Notes: a model not told the origin generated them from the letters alone. Positions 1 through 14,327 are shown, counted from the first letter of the stretch. The stretch is 64,000 nucleotides of DNA from Litoditis marina (GCA_964036275.1 OZ038434.1:20511879-20575878); one strand, 5' to 3'. Program-made: numbers and translations.

Positions 1-169
1 TGTAGAAACTCAAAAATGTTCATCTTATTAGCATAAGTTGAAACAGTCCCGAAATAATTGAGTGGCGGTGCTAACCAAAAACACCCCCAAATTGACGTGA
101 ATGGAGTTGCGATTTTTGCCCTACGTGAGATTTAGTGTTCAAACTTGGTATTTTTGAACTCCTCTCATG
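1..169 (+). repeat. Reference monomer of the satellite (169 bp)
   Basis: Used as the coordinate reference for all other copies. It holds two dyads that could form hairpins: CTTAT (24-28) with ATAAG (33-37) around a 4-nt loop, and GTTCAAA (137-143) with TTTGAAC (153-159) around a 9-nt loop. A weaker alternative pairs GGAGTT (103-108) with AACTCC (157-162). Runs of five C (84-88) and five A (77-81) are the main places where copies differ by single-base indels. The length is close to the nucleosome repeat, as in many centromeric satellites, but no CENP-B-box-like motif is present. The monomer start is arbitrary. Confidence 0.95.
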
Positions 170-599
170 TGTAGAAACTCAAAAATGTTCATCTTATTAG
201 CATAAGTTGAAACAGTCCTGAAATAATTGAGTGGCGGTGCTAACCAAAAACACCCCCAAATTGACGTGAATGGAGTTGCGATTTTCGCCCTACGTGAGAT
301 TTAGTGTTCAAACTTGGTATTTTTGAACTCCCCTCATGTGTAGAAACTCAAAAATGTTCATCTTATTAGCATAAGTTGAAACAGTCCCGAAATAATTGAG
401 TGGCGGTGCTAACCAAAAACACCCCCAAATTGACGTGAATGGAGTTGCGATTTTTGCCCTACGTGAGATTTAGTGTTCAAACTTGGTATTTTTGAACTCC
501 TCTCATGTGTAGAAACTCAAAAATGTTCATCTTATTAGCATAAGTTGAAACAGTCCTGAAATAATTGAGTGGCGGTGCTAACCAAAAACACCCCCAAAT

Positions 600-3500
600 T
601 GACGTGAATGGAGTTGCGATTTTCGCCCTACGTGAGATTTAGTATTCAAACTTGGTATTTTTGAACTCCTCTCATGTGTAGAAACTTAAAAATGTTCATC
701 TTATTTGCATAAGTTGAAACAGTCCCGAAATAATTGAGTGGCCGTGCTAACCAAAAACACCCCCAAGTTGACGTGAATGGAGTTGCGATTTTCGCCCTAC
801 GTGAGATTTACTATTCAAACTTGGTATTTTTGAACTCCTCTCATGTGTAGAAACTTAAAAATGTTCATCTTATTTGTATAAGTTGAAACAGTCCCGAAAT
901 AATTGAGTGGCGGTGCTAACCAAAAACACCCCCAAGTTGACGTGAATGGAGTTGCGATTTTCGCCCTACGTGAGATTTAGTATTCAAACTTGGTATTTTT
1001 GAACTCCTCTCATGTGTAGAAACTTAAAAATGTGCATCTTATTAGCATAAGTTGAAACAGTCCCGAAATAATTGAGTGGCGGTGCTAACCAAAAACACCC
1101 CCAAGTTGACGTGAATGGAGTTGCGATTTTCGCCCTACGTGAGATTTAGTGTTCAAACTTGGTATTTTTGAACTCCTCAAATGTGTAGAAACTTAAAAAT
1201 GTTCATCTTATTTGTATAAGTTGAAACAGTCCCGAAATAATTGAGTGGCGGTGCTAACCAAAAACACCCCCAAGTTGACGTGAATGGAGTTGCGATTTTC
1301 GCCCTACGTGAGATTTAGTATTCAAACTTGGTATTTTTGAACTCCTCTCATGTGTAGAAACTTAAAAATGTTCATCTTATTTGTATAAGTTGAAACAGTC
1401 CCGAAATAATTGAGTGGCGGTGCTAACCAAAAACACCCCCAAGTTGACGTGAATGGAGTTGCGATTTTCGCCCTACGTGAGATTTAGTATTCAAACTTGG
1501 TATTTTTGAACTCCCCTCATGTGTAGAAACTCAAAAATGTTCATCTTATTAGCATAAGTTGAAACAGTCCCGAAATAATTGAGTGGCGGTGCTAACCAAA
1601 AACACCCCCAAATTGACGTGAATGGAGTTGCGATTTTTGCCCTACGTGAGATTTAGTGTTCAAACTTGGTATTTTTGAACTCCTCTCATGTGTAGAAACT
1701 CAAAAATGTTCATCTTATTAGCATAAGTTGAAACAGTCCTGAAATAATTGAGTGGCGGTGCTAACCAAAAACACCCCCAAATTGACGTGAATGGAGTTGC
1801 GATTTTTGCCCTACGTGAGATTTAGTGTTCAAACTTGGTATTTTTGAACTCCCCTCATGTGTAGAAACTCAAAAATGTTCATCTTATTAGCATAAGTTGA
1901 AACAGTCCCGAAATAATTGAGTGGCGGTGCTAACCAAAAACACCCCCAAATTGACGTGAATGGAGTTGCGATTTTCGCCCTACGTGAGATTTAGTATTCA
2001 AACTTGGTATTTTTGAACTCCTCTCATGTGTAGAAACTTAAAAATGTTCATCTTATTTGCATAAGTTGAAACAGTCCCGAAATAATTGAGTGGCGGTGCT
2101 AACCAAAAACACCCCCAAGTTGACGTGAATGGAGTTGCGATTTTCGCCCTACGTGAGATTTAGTATTCAAACTTGGTATTTTTGAACTCCTCTCATGTGT
2201 AGAAACTTAAAAATGTTCATCTTATTTGTATAAGTTGAAACAGTCCCGAAATAATTGAGTGGCGGTGCTAACCAAAAACACCCCCAAGTTGACGTGAATG
2301 GAGTTGCGATTTTCGCCCTACGTGAGATTTAGTATTCAAACTTGGTATTTTTGAACTCCCCTCATGTGTAGAAACTCAAAAATGTTCATCTTATTAGCAT
2401 AAGTTGAAACAGTCCCGAAATAATTGAGTGGCGGTGCTAACCAAAAACACCCCCAAATTGACGTGAATGGAGTTGCGATTTTCGCCCTACGTGAGATTTA
2501 GTATTCAAACTTGGTATTTTTGAACTCCTCTCATGTGTAGAAACTTAAAAATGTTCATCTTATTTGCATAAGTTGAAACAGTCCCGAAATAATTGAGTGG
2601 CCGTGCTAACCAAAAACACCCCCAAGTTGACGTGAATGGAGTTGCGATTTTCGCCCTACGTGAGATTTACTATTCAAACTTGGTATTTTTGAACTCCTCT
2701 CATGTGTAGAAACTTAAAAATGTTCATCTTATTTGTATAAGTTGAAACAGTCCCGAAATAATTGAGTGGCGGTGCTAACCAAAAACACCCCCAAGTTGAC
2801 GTGAATGGAGTTGCGATTTTCGCCCTACGTGAGATTTAGTATTCAAACTTGGTATTTTTGAACTCCTCTCATGTGTAGAAACTTAAAAATGTGCATCTTA
2901 TTAGCATAAGTTGAAACAGTCCCGAAATAATTGAGTGGCGGTGCTAACCAAAAACACCCCCAAGTTGACGTGAATGGAGTTGCGATTTTCGCCCTACGTG
3001 AGATTTAGTGTTCAAACTTGGTATTTTTGAACTCCTCAAATGTGTAGAAACTTAAAAATTTTCATCTTATTTGTATAAGTTGAAACAGTCCCGAAATAAT
3101 TGAGTGGCGGTGCTAACCAAAAACACCCCCAAGTTGACGTGAATGGAGTTGCGATTTTCGCCCTACGTGAGATTTAGTATTCAAACTTGGTATTTTTGAA
3201 CTCCTCTCATGTGTAGAAACTTAAAAATGTTCATCTTATTTGTATAAGTTGAAACAGTCCCGAAATAATTGAGTGGCGGTGCTAACCAAAAACACCCCCA
3301 AGTTGACGTGAATGGAGTTGCGATTTTCGCCCTACGTGAGATTTAGTATTCAAACTTGGTATTTTTGAACTCCCCTCATGTGTAGAAACTCAAAAATGTT
3401 CATCTTATTAGCATAAGTTGAAACAGTCCCGAAATAATTGAGTGGCGGTGCTAACCAAAAACACCCCCAAATTGACGTGAATGGAGTTGCGATTTTTGCC

Positions 3501-3660
3501 CTACGTGAGATTTAGTGTTCAAACTTGGTATTTTTGAACTCCTCTCATGTGTAGAAACTCAAAAATGTTCATCTTATTAGCATAAGTTGAAACAGTCCTG
3601 AAATAATTGAGTGGCGGTGCTAACCAAAAACACCCCCAAATTGACGTGAATGGAGTTGCG
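600..3660 (+). repeat. 11-monomer higher-order repeat, two copies (1,859 bp)
   Basis: Rare variants recur at exactly 11 x 169 bp. CTATTC starts at 811 and again at 2670; the CCTCAAATG variant starts at 1171 and 3030. The order of variants between these markers is the same in both copies. A third, shortened copy starts near 4700, where CTATTC reappears at 4867, 13 monomers after 2670. This pattern is expected from recent unequal exchange between sister arrays. Block ends are approximate because flanking monomers are nearly identical. Confidence 0.85.
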
Positions 3661-5725
3661 ATTTTCGCCCTACGTGAGATTTAGTGTTCAAACTTGGTAT
3701 TTTTGAACTCCCCTCATGTGTAGAAACTCAAAAATGTTCATCTTATTAGCATAAGTTGAAACAGTCCCGAAATAATTGAGTGGCGGTGCTAACCAAAAAC
3801 ACCCCCAAGTTGACGTGAATGGAGTTGCGATTTTCGCCCTACGTGAGATTTAGTATTCAAACTTGGTATTTTTGAACTCCCCTCATGTGTAGAAACTTAA
3901 AAATGTTCATCTTATTTGTATAAGTTGAAACAGTCCCGAAATAATTGAGTGGCGGTGCTAACCAAAAACACCCCCAAGTTGACGTGAATGGAGTTGCGAT
4001 TTTCGCCCTACGTGAGATTTAGTATTCAAACTTGGTATTTTTGAACTCCCCTCATGTGTAGAAACTCAAAAATGTTCATCTTATTAGCATAAGTTGAAAC
4101 AGTCCCGAAATAATTGAGTGGCGGTGCTAACCAAAAACACCCCCAAATTGACGTGAATGGAGTTGCGATTTTTGCCCTACGTGAGATTTAGTGTTCAAAC
4201 TTGGTATTTTTGAACTCCTCTCATGTGTAGAAACTCAAAAATGTTCATCTTATTAGCATAAGTTGAAACAGTCCTGAAATAATTGAGTGGCGGTACTAAC
4301 CAAAAACACCCCCAAATTGACGTGAATGGAGTTGCGATTTTCGCCCTACGTGAGATTTAGTGTTCAAACTTGGTATTTTTGAACTCCCCTCATGTGTAGA
4401 AACTCAAAAATGTTCATCTTATTAGCATAAGTTGAAACAGTCCCGAAATAATTGAGTGGCGGTGCTAACCAAAAACACCCCCAAATTGACGTGAATGGAG
4501 TTGCGATTTTTGCCCTACGTGAGATTTAGTGTTCAAACTTGGTATTTTTGAACTCCTCTCATGTGTAGAAACTCAAAAATGTTCATCTTATTAGCATAAG
4601 TTGAAACAGTCCTGAAATAATTGAGTGGCGGTGCTAACCAAAAACACCCCCAAATTGACGTGAATGGAGTTGCGATTTTCGCCCTACGTGAGATTTAGTA
4701 TTCAAACTTGGTATTTTTGAACTCCTCTCATGTGTAGAAACTTAAAAATGTTCATCTTATTTGCATAAGTTGAAACAGTCCCGAAATAATTGAGTGGCCG
4801 TGCTAACCAAAAACACCCCCAAGTTGACGTGAATGGAGTTGCGATTTTCGCCCTACGTGAGATTTACTATTCAAACTTGGTATTTTTGAACTCCTCTCAT
4901 GTGTAGAAACTTAAAAATGTTCATCTTATTTGTATAAGTTGAAACAGTCCCGAAATAATTGAGTGGCGGTGCTAACCAAAAACACCCCCAAGTTGACGTG
5001 AATGGAGTTGCGATTTTCGCCCTACGTGAGATTTAGTATTCAAACTTGGTATTTTTGAACTCCTCTCATGTGTAGAAACTTAAAAATGTTCATCTTATTT
5101 GTATAAGTTGAAACAGTCCCGAAATAATTGAGTGGCGGTGCTAACCAAAAACACCCCCAAGTTGACGTGAATGGAGTTGCGATTTTCGCCCTACGTGAGA
5201 TTTAGTATTCAAACTTGGTATTTTTGAACTCCCCTCATGTGTAGAAACTCAAAAATGTTCATCTTATTAGCATAAGTTGAAACAGTCCCGAAATAATTGA
5301 GTGGCGGTGCTAACCAAAAACACCCCCAAATTGACGTGAATGGAGTTGCGATTTTTGCCCTACGTGAGATTTAGTGTTCAAACTTGGTATTTTTGAACTC
5401 CTCTCATGTGTAGAAACTCAAAAATGTTCATCTTATTAGCATAAGTTGAAACAGTCCTGAAATAATTGAGTGGCGGTGCTAACCAAAAACACCCCCAAAT
5501 TGACGTGAATGGAGTTGCGATTTTCGCCCTACGTGAGATTTAGTATTCAAACTTGGTATTTTTGAACTCCTCTCATGTGTAGAAACTTAAAAATGTGCAT
5601 CTTATTAGCATAAGTTGAAACAGTCCCGAAATAATTGAGTGGCGGTGCTAACCAAAAACACCCCCAAGTTGACGTGAATGGAGTTGCGATTTTCGCCCTA
5701 CGTGAGATTTAGTATTCAAACTTGG

Positions 5726-5735
5726 CTTTTTTTTT
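5726..5735. other. Head-to-head inversion junction with poly-T
   Basis: Plus-oriented satellite ends at CTTGG (5725). It is followed by C and nine T, then minus-oriented satellite starts with CATTTTTAAG at 5736. The ten bases match neither flank and are the only filler at this polarity switch. A homopolymer filler at an inversion breakpoint fits end-joining or template slippage, but an assembly join cannot be excluded from sequence alone. Confidence 0.85.
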
Positions 5736-5744
5736 CATTTTTAA

Positions 5745-5807
5745 GTTTCTACACATGAGAGGAGTTCAAAATTACCAAGTTTGAACACTAAATCCGAACA
5801 TTTTTGA
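5745..5807 (-). repeat. Truncated first monomer of the minus block (63 bp)
   Basis: GTTTCTAC starts at 5745 and next at 5808, so this unit is 63 bp instead of 169; 106 bp are missing between AAATCC and GAACATTTTT. It also carries the rare AAATTACC variant, seen on the plus strand only near 23262 and 24952 (GGTAATTTTG). In the mirror alignment this means the deletion removed 106 bp plus four whole monomers. It sits directly beside the inversion junction, so it may have arisen in the same event. Confidence 0.85.
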
Positions 5808-8800
5808 GTTTCTACACATGAGAGGAGTCCAGAAAATACCAAGTTTGAACACTAAATCCCACGTAGGGCGAAAATCGCAACTCCATTCACGTCAACTTGG
5901 GGGTGTTTTTGGTTAGCACCGCCACTCAATTATTTCGGGACTGTTTCAACTTATGCTAATAAGATGAACATTTTTAAGTTTCTACACATGAGAGGAGTTC
6001 AAAAATACCAAGTTTGAACACTAAATCTCACGTAGGGCGAAAATCGCAACTCCATTCACGTCAACTTGGGGGTGTTCTTGGTTAGCACCGCCACTCAATT
6101 ATTTCGGGACTGTTTCAACTTATGCTAATAAGATGCACATTTTTAAGTTTCTACACATGAGAGGAGTTCAAAAATACCAAGTTTGAATACTAAATCTCAC
6201 GTAGGGCGAAAATCGCAACTCCATTCACGTCAATTTGGGGGTGTTTTTGGTTAGCACTGCCACTCAATTATTTCAGGACTGTTTCAACTTATGCTAATAA
6301 GATGAACATTTTTGAGTTTCTACACATGAGAGGAGTTCAAAAATACCAAGTTTGAACACTAAATCTCTCGTAGGGCAAAAATCGCAACTCCATTCACGTC
6401 AATTTCGGGGTGTTTTTGGTTAGCACCGCCACTCAATTATTTCGGGACTGTTTCAACTTATGCAAATAAGATGAACATTTTTGAGTTTCTACACATGAGA
6501 GGAGTTCAGAAAATACCAAGTTTGAACACTAAATCCCACGTAGGGCGAAAATCGCAACTCCATTCACGTCAATTTGGGGGTGTTTTTGGTTAGCACCGCC
6601 ACTCAATTATTTCAGGACTGTTTCAACTCATGCTAATAAGATGAACATTTTTGAGTTTCTACACATGAGAGGAGTTCAAAAATACCAAGTTTGAACACTA
6701 AATCCCACGTAGGGCGAAAATCGCAACTCCATTCACGTCAACTTGGGGGTGTTTTTGGTTAGCACGGCCACTCAATTATTTCGGGACTGTTTCAACTTAT
6801 GCAAATAAGATGAACATTTTTAAGTTTCTACACATAAGAGGAGTTCAAAAATACCAAGTTTGAATACTAAATCTCACGTAGGGCGAAAATCGCAACTCCA
6901 TTCACGTCAATTTGGGGGTGTTTTTGGTTAGCACCGCCACTCAATTATTTCGGGACTGTTTCAACTTATGCAAATAAGATGAACATTTTTGAGTTTCTAC
7001 ACATGAGAGGAGTCCAGAAAATACCAAGTTTGAACACTAAATCCCACGTAGGGCGAAAATCGCAACTCCATTCACGTCAACTTGGGGGTGTTTTTGGTTA
7101 GCACCGCCACTCAATTATTTCGGGACTGTTTCAACTTATGCTAATAAGATGAACATTTTTAAGTTTCTACACATGAGAGGAGTTCAAAAATACCAAGTTT
7201 GAACACTAAATCTCACGTAGGGCGAAAATCGCAACTCCATTCACGTCAACTTGGGGGTGTTCTTGGTTAGCACCGCCACTCAATTATTTCGGGACTGTTT
7301 CAACTTATGCTAATAAGATGAACATTTTTAAGTTTCTACACATGAGAGGAGTTCAAAAATACCAAGTTTGAACACTAAATCTCACGTAGGGCGAAAATCG
7401 CAACTCCATTCACGTCAACTTGGGGGTGTTTTTGGTTAGCACCGCCACTCAATTATTTCGCGACTGTTTCAACTTATGCTAATAAGATGAACATTTTTAA
7501 GTTTCTACACATGAGAGGAGTTCAGAAATACCAAGTTTGAACACTAAATCCCACGTAGGGGGAAAATCGCAACTCCATTCACGTCAACTTGGGGGTGTTT
7601 TTGGTTAGCACCGCCACTCAATTATTTCGGGACTGTTTCAACTTATGCTAATAAGATGAACATTTTTCAGTTTCTACACATGAGAGGAGTTCAAAAATAC
7701 CAAGTTTGAACACTAAATCCCACGTAGGGCGAAAATCGCAACTCCATTCACGTCAACTTGGGGGTGTTTTTGGTTAGCACCGCCACTCAATTATTTCGGG
7801 ACTGTTTCAACTTATGCTAATAAGATGAACATTTTTTAGTTTCTACACATGAGAGGAGTTCAAAAATACCAAGTTTGAACACTAAATCTCACGTAGGGCA
7901 AAAATCGCAACTCCATTCACGTCAATTTGGGAGTGTTTTCGGTTAGCACCGCCACTCAATTATTTCGGGACTGTTTCAACTTATGCAAATAAGATGAACA
8001 TTTTTGAGTTTCTACACATGAGAGGAGTTCAAAAGACCAAGTTTGAACACTAAATCCCACGTAGGGCGAAAATCGCAACTCCATTCACGTCAACTTGGGG
8101 GTGTTTTTGGTTAGCACCGCCACTCAATTATTTCGGGACTGTTTCAACTTATGCTAATAAGATGAACATTTTTAAGTTTCTACACATGAGAGGAGTTCAA
8201 AAATACCAAGTTTGAACACTAAATCTCACGTAGGGCGAAAATCGCAACTCCATTCACGTCAATTTGGGGGTGTTTTTGGTTAGCACCGCCACTCAATTAT
8301 TTCGGGACTGTTTCAACTTATGCAAATAAGATGAACATTTTTGAGTTTCTACACATGAGAGGAGTCCAGAAAATACCAAGTTTGAACACTAAATCCCACG
8401 TAGGGCGAAAATCGCAACTCCATTCACGTCAACTTGGGGGTGTTTTTGGTTAGCACCGCCACTCAATTATTTCGGGACTGTTTCAACTTATGCAAATAAG
8501 ATGAACATTTTTGAGTTTCTACACATGAGAGGAGTCCAGAAAATACCAAGTTTGAACACTAAATCCCACGTAGGGCGAAAATCGCAACTCCATTCACGTC
8601 AACTTGGGGGTGTTTTTGGTTAGCACCGCCACTCAATTATTTCGGGACTGTTTCAACTTATGCTAATAAGATGAACATTTTTAAGTTTCTACACATGAGA
8701 GGAGTTCAAAAATACCAAGTTTGAACACTAAATCTCACGTAGGGCGAAAATCGCAACTCCATTCACGTCAACTTGGGGGTGTTCTTGGTTAGCACCGCCA

Positions 8801-9899
8801 CTCAATTATTTCGGGACTGTTTCAACTTATGCTAATAAGATGAACATTTTTAAGTTTCTACACATGAGAGGAGTTCAAAAATACCAAGTTTGAACACTAA
8901 ATCTCACGTAGGGCGAAAATCGCAACTCCATTCACGTCAACTTGGGGGTGTTTTTGGTTAGCACCGCCACTCAATTATTTCGCGACTGTTTCAACTTATG
9001 CTAATAAGATGAACATTTTTAAGTTTCTACACATGAGAGGAGTTCAGAAATACCAAGTTTGAACACTAAATCCCACGTAGGGGGAAAATCGCAACTCCAT
9101 TCACGTCAACTTGGGGGTGTTTTTGGTTAGCACCGCCACTCAATTATTTCGGGACTGTTTCAACTTATGCTAATAAGATGAACATTTTTCAGTTTCTACA
9201 CATGAGAGGAGTTCAAAAATACCAAGTTTGAACACTAAATCCCACGTAGGGCGAAAATCGCAACTCCATTCACGTCAACTTGGGGGTGTTTTTGGTTAGC
9301 ACCGCCACTCAATTATTTCGGGACTGTTTCAACTTATGCTAATAAGATGAACACTTTTTAGTTTCTACACATGAGAGGAGTTCAAAAATACCAAGTTTTA
9401 ACACTAAATCTCACGTAGGGCAAAAATCGCAACTCCATTCACGTCAATTTGGGAGTGTTTTTGGTTAGCACCGCCACTCAATTATTTCGGGACTGTTTCA
9501 ACTTATGCAAATAAGATGAACATTTTTGAGTTTCTACACATGAGAGGAGTTCAAAAGACCAAGTTTGAACACTAAATCCCACGTAGGGCGAAAATCGCAA
9601 CTCCATTCACGTCAACTTGGGGGTGTTTTTGGTTAGCACCGCCACTCAATTATTTCGGGACTGTTTCAACTTATGCTAATAAGATGAACATTTTTAAGTT
9701 TCTACACATGAGAGGAGTTCAAAAATACCAAGTTTGAACACTAAATCTCACGTAGGGCGAAAAACGCAACTCCATTCACGTCAATTTGGGGGTGTTTTTG
9801 GTTAGCACCGCCACTCAATTATTTCGGGACTGTTTCAACTTATGCAAATAAGATGAACATTTTTGAGTTTCTACACATGAGAGGAGTCCAGAAAATACC

Positions 9900-12800
9900 A
9901 AGTTTGAACACTAAATCCCACGTAGGGCGAAAATCGCAACTCCATTCACGTCAACTTGGGGGTGTTTTTGGTTAGCACCGCCACTCAATTATTTCGGGAC
10001 TGTTTCAACTTATGCTGATAAGATGAACATTTTTAAGTTTCTACACATGAGAGGAGTTCAAAAATACCAAGTTTGAACACTAAATCTCACGTAGGGCGAA
10101 AATCGCAACTCCATTCACGTCAACTTGGGGGTGTTCTTGGTTAGCACCGCCACTCAATTATTTCGGGACTGTTTCAACTTATGCTAATAAGATGAACATT
10201 TTTAAGTTTCTACACATGAGAGGAGTTCAAAAATACCAAGTTTGAACACTAAATCTCACGTAGGGCGAAAATCGCAACTCCATTCACGTCAACTTGGGGG
10301 TGTTTTTGGTTAGCACCGCCACTCAATTATTTCGCGACTGTTTCAACTTATGCTAATAAGATGAACATTTTTAAGTTTCTACACATGAGAGGAGTTCAAA
10401 AATACCAAGTTTGAACACTAAATCCCACGTAGGGGGAAAATCGCAACTCCATTCACGTCAACTTGGGGGTGTTTTTGGTTAGCACCGCCACTCAATTATT
10501 TCGGGACTGTTTCAACTTATGCTAATAAGATGAACATTTTTCAGTTTCTACACATGAGAGGAGTTCAAAAATACCAAGTTTGAACACTAAATCCCACGTA
10601 GTGCGAAAATCACAACTCCATTCACGTCAACTTGGGGGTGTTTTTGGTTAGCACCGCCACTCAATTATTTCGGGACTGTTTCAACTTATGCTAATAAGAT
10701 GAACATTTTTTAGTTTCTACACATGAGAGGAGTTCAAAAATACCAAGTTTGAACACTAAATCTCACGTAGGGCAAAAATCGCAACTCCATTCACGTCAAT
10801 TTGGAAGTGTTTTTGGTTAGCACCGCCACTCAATTATTTCGGGACTGTTTCAACTTATGCAAATAAGATGAACATTTTTGAGTTTCTACACATGAGAGGA
10901 GTTCAAAAGACCAAGTTTGAACACTAAATCCCACGTAGGGCGAAAATCGCAACTCCATTCACGTCAACTTGGGGGTGTTTTTGGTTAGCACCGCCACTCA
11001 ATTATTTCGGGACTGTTTCAACTTATGCTAATAAGATGAACATTTTTAAGTTTCTACACATGAGAGGAGTTCAAAAATACCAAGTTTGAACACTAAATCT
11101 CACGTAGGGCGAAAATCGCAACTCCATTCACGTCAACTTGGGGGTGTTCTTGGTTAGCACCGCCACTCAATTATTTCGGGACTGTTTCAACTTATGCTAA
11201 TAAGATGAACATTTTTAAGTTTCTACACATGAGAGGAGTTCAAAAATACCAAGTTTGAACACTAAATCTCACGTAGGGCGAAAATCGCAACTCCATTCAC
11301 GTCAACTTGGGGGTGTTTTTGGTTAGCACCGCCACTCAATTATTTCGCGACTGTTTCAACTTATGCTAATAAGATGAACATTTTTAAGTTTCTACACATG
11401 AGAGGAGTTCAAAAATACCAAGTTTGAACACTAAATCCCACGTAGGGGGAAAATCGCAACTCCATTCACGTCAACTTGGGGGTGTTTTTGGTTAGCACCG
11501 CCACTCAATTATTTCGGGACTGTTTCAACTTATGCTAATAAGATGAACATTTTTCAGTTTCTACACATGAGAGGAGTTCAAAAATACCAAGTTTGAACAC
11601 TAAATCCCACGTAGTGCGAAAATCACAACTCCATTCACGTCAACTTGGGGGTGTTTTTGGTTAGCACCGCCACTCAATTATTTCGGGACTGTTTCAACTT
11701 ATGCTAATAAGATGAACATTTTTTAGTTTCTACACATGAGAGGAGTTCAAAAATACCAAGTTTGAACACTAAATCTCACGTAGGGCAAAAATCGCAACTC
11801 CATTCACGTCAATTTGGAAGTGTTTTTGGTTAGCACCGCCACTCAATTATTTCGGGACTGTTTCAACTTATGCAAATAAGATGAACATTTTTGAGTTTCT
11901 ACACATGAGAGGAGTTCAAAAGACCAAGTTTGAACACTAAATCCCACGTAGGGCGAAAATCGCAACTCCATTCACGTCAACTTGGGGGTGTTTTTGGTTA
12001 GCACCGCCACTCAATTATTTCGGGACTGTTTCAACTTATGCTAATAAGATGAACATTTTTAAGTTTCTACACATGAGAGGAGTTCAAAAATACCAAGTTT
12101 GAACACTAAATCTCACGTAGGGCGAAAATCGCAACTCCATTCACGTCAACTTGGGGGTGTTCTTGGTTAGCACCGCCACTCAATTATTTCGGGACTGTTT
12201 CAACTTATGCTAATAAGATGAACATTTTTAAGTTTCTACACATGAGAGGAGTTCAAAAATACCAAGTTTGAACACTAAATCTCACGTAGGGCGAAAATCG
12301 CAACTCCATTCACGTCAACTTGGGGGTGTTTTTGGTTAGCACCGCCACTCAATTATTTCGCGACTGTTTCAACTTATGCTAATAAGATGAACATTTTTAA
12401 GTTTCTACACATGAGAGGAGTTCAAAAATACCAAGTTTGAACACTAAATCCCACGTAGGGGGAAAATCGCAACTCCATTCACGTCAACTTGGGGGTGTTT
12501 TTGGTTAGCACCGCCACTCAATTATTTCGGGACTGTTTCAACTTATGCTAATAAGATGAACATTTTTCAGTTTCTACACATGAGAGGAGTTCGAAAATAC
12601 CAAGTTTGAACACTAAATCCCACGTAGTGCGAAAATCACAACTCCATTCACGTCAACTTGGGGGTGTTTTTGGTTAGCACCGCCACTCAATTATTTCGGG
12701 ACTGTTTCAACTTATGCTAATAAGATGAACATTTTTTAGTTTCTACACATGAGAGGAGTTCAAAAATACCAAGTTTGAACACTAAATCTCACGTAGGGCA

Positions 12801-12945
12801 AAAATCGCAACTCCATTCACGTCAATTTGGAAGTGTTTTTGGTTAGCACCGCCACTCAATTATTTCGGGACTGTTTCAACTTATGCAAATAAGATGAACA
12901 TTTTTGAGTTTCTACACATGAGAGGAGTTCAAAAGACCAAGTTTG
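9900..12945 (-). repeat. 6-monomer HOR, three copies of 1,013 bp, minus strand
   Basis: TTGGAAG starts at 10801, 11814 and 12827, and AAAAGACC at 10905, 11918 and 12931; both series step by exactly 1,013 bp. Six monomers would be 1,014; the missing base is the one lost in the AAAAGACC variant carried once per unit. The three copies are almost identical, with scattered single changes, so the amplification looks young. The left boundary is approximate. Confidence 0.9.
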
Positions 12946-14327
12946 AACACTAAATCCCACGTAGGGCGAAAATCGCAACTCCATTCACGTCAACTTGGGG
13001 GTGTTTTTGGTTAGCACCGCCACTCAATTATTTCGGGACTGTTTCAACTTATGCTAATAAGATGAACATTTTGAAGTTTCTACACATGAAAGGAGTTCAA
13101 AAATACCACGTTTGAACACTAAATCTCACGTAGGGCGAAAATCGCAACTCCATTCACGTCAACTTGGGGGTGTTTTTGGTTAGCACCGCCACTCAATTAT
13201 TTCGGGACTGTTTCAACTTATGCTAATAAGATGAACATTTTTAAGTTTCTACACATGAGAGGAGTTCAAAAATACCAAGTTTGAACACTAAATCTCACGT
13301 AGGGCGAAAATCGCAACTCCATTCACGTCAACTTGGGGGTGTTTTTGGTTAGCACCGCCACTCAATTATTTCGGGACTGTTTCAACTTATGCTAGTAAGA
13401 TGAACATTTTTGAGTATCTACACATGAGGGGAGTTCAAAAATACCAAGTTTGAACACTAAATCTCACGTAGGGCAAAAATCGCAACTCCATTCACGTCAA
13501 TTTGGGGGTGTTTTTGGTTAGCACCGCCACTCAATTATTTCGGGACTGTTTCAACTTATGCAAATAAGATGAACATTTTTGAGTTTCTCCACATGAGAGG
13601 AGTTCAAAAATACCAAGTTTGAACACTAAATCCCACGTAGGGCGAAAATCGCAACTCCATTCACGTCAACTTGGGGGTGTTTTTGGGTAGCACCGCCACT
13701 CAATTATTTCGGGACTGTTTCAACTTATGCTAATAAGATGAACATTTTTAAGTTTCTACACATGAGAGGAGTTCAAAAATACCAAGTTTGAACACTAAAT
13801 CTCACGTAGGGCAAAAATCGCAACTCCATTCACGTCAATTTGGGAGTGTTTTTGGGTAGCACCGCCACTCAATTATTTCGGGACTGTTTCAACTTATGCT
13901 AATAAGATGAACATTTTTAAGTTTCTACACATGAGAGGAGTTCAAAAATACCAAGTTTGAACACTAAAGCTCACGTAGGGCGAAAATCGCAACTCCATTC
14001 ACGTCAACTTGGGGGTGTTTTTGGTTAGCACCGCCACTCAATTATTTCGGGACTGTTTCAACTTATGCTAATAAGATGAATATTTTTAAGTTTCTACGCA
14101 TGAGAGGAGTTCAAAAATACCAAGTTTGAACACTAAATCCCACGTAGGGGGAAAATCGCAACTCCATTCACGTCAACTTGGGGGTGTTTTTGGTTAGCAC
14201 CGCCACTCAATTATTTCGGGACTGTTTCAACTTATGCAAATAAGATGAACATTTTTAAGTTTCTACACATGAGAGGAGTTCAAAAATACCAAGTTTGAAC
14301 ACTAAATCTCACGTAGGGCGAAAATCG

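Larger units (their letters stand above)
1..5725 (+). repeat. 169-bp satellite array, plus orientation, left block
   Basis: About 34 head-to-tail copies of a 169-bp monomer; TGTAG motifs start at 1, 170 and 339, giving the period directly. Recurring variable sites, counted from TGTAG as 1, are 11 (C/T), 29-32 (TAGC, TTGC, TTGT), 50 (C/T), 67 (G/C), 91 (A/G), 117 (T/C), 128 (A/G), 137 (G/A) and 163 (T/C). There is no open reading frame of note: 169 is not a multiple of 3, so every frame meets the same stops. The block ends inside a monomer after CTTGG at 5725. Its variant set (CTATTC, GTGCATC, CCTCAAATG) is shared with 27.6-31.1 kb rather than with the adjacent minus block, so the junction at 5726 joins DNA from different parts of the array. 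Confidence 0.97.
5736..14327 (-). repeat. 169-bp satellite array, minus orientation
   Basis: About 51 copies of the same monomer read on the minus strand. The block starts with a truncated monomer and stops after GAAAATCG at 14327. It has its own HOR structure. The diagnostic variant AAAAGACC (a 1-bp-short form of the AAAAATACC site) starts at 8031, 9553, 10905, 11918 and 12931. The same variant, as TCTTTTGAAC, recurs on the plus strand at 15838-21409, in mirror order. The block is therefore an inverted copy of the DNA to its right, not of the DNA to its left. Confidence 0.96.
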
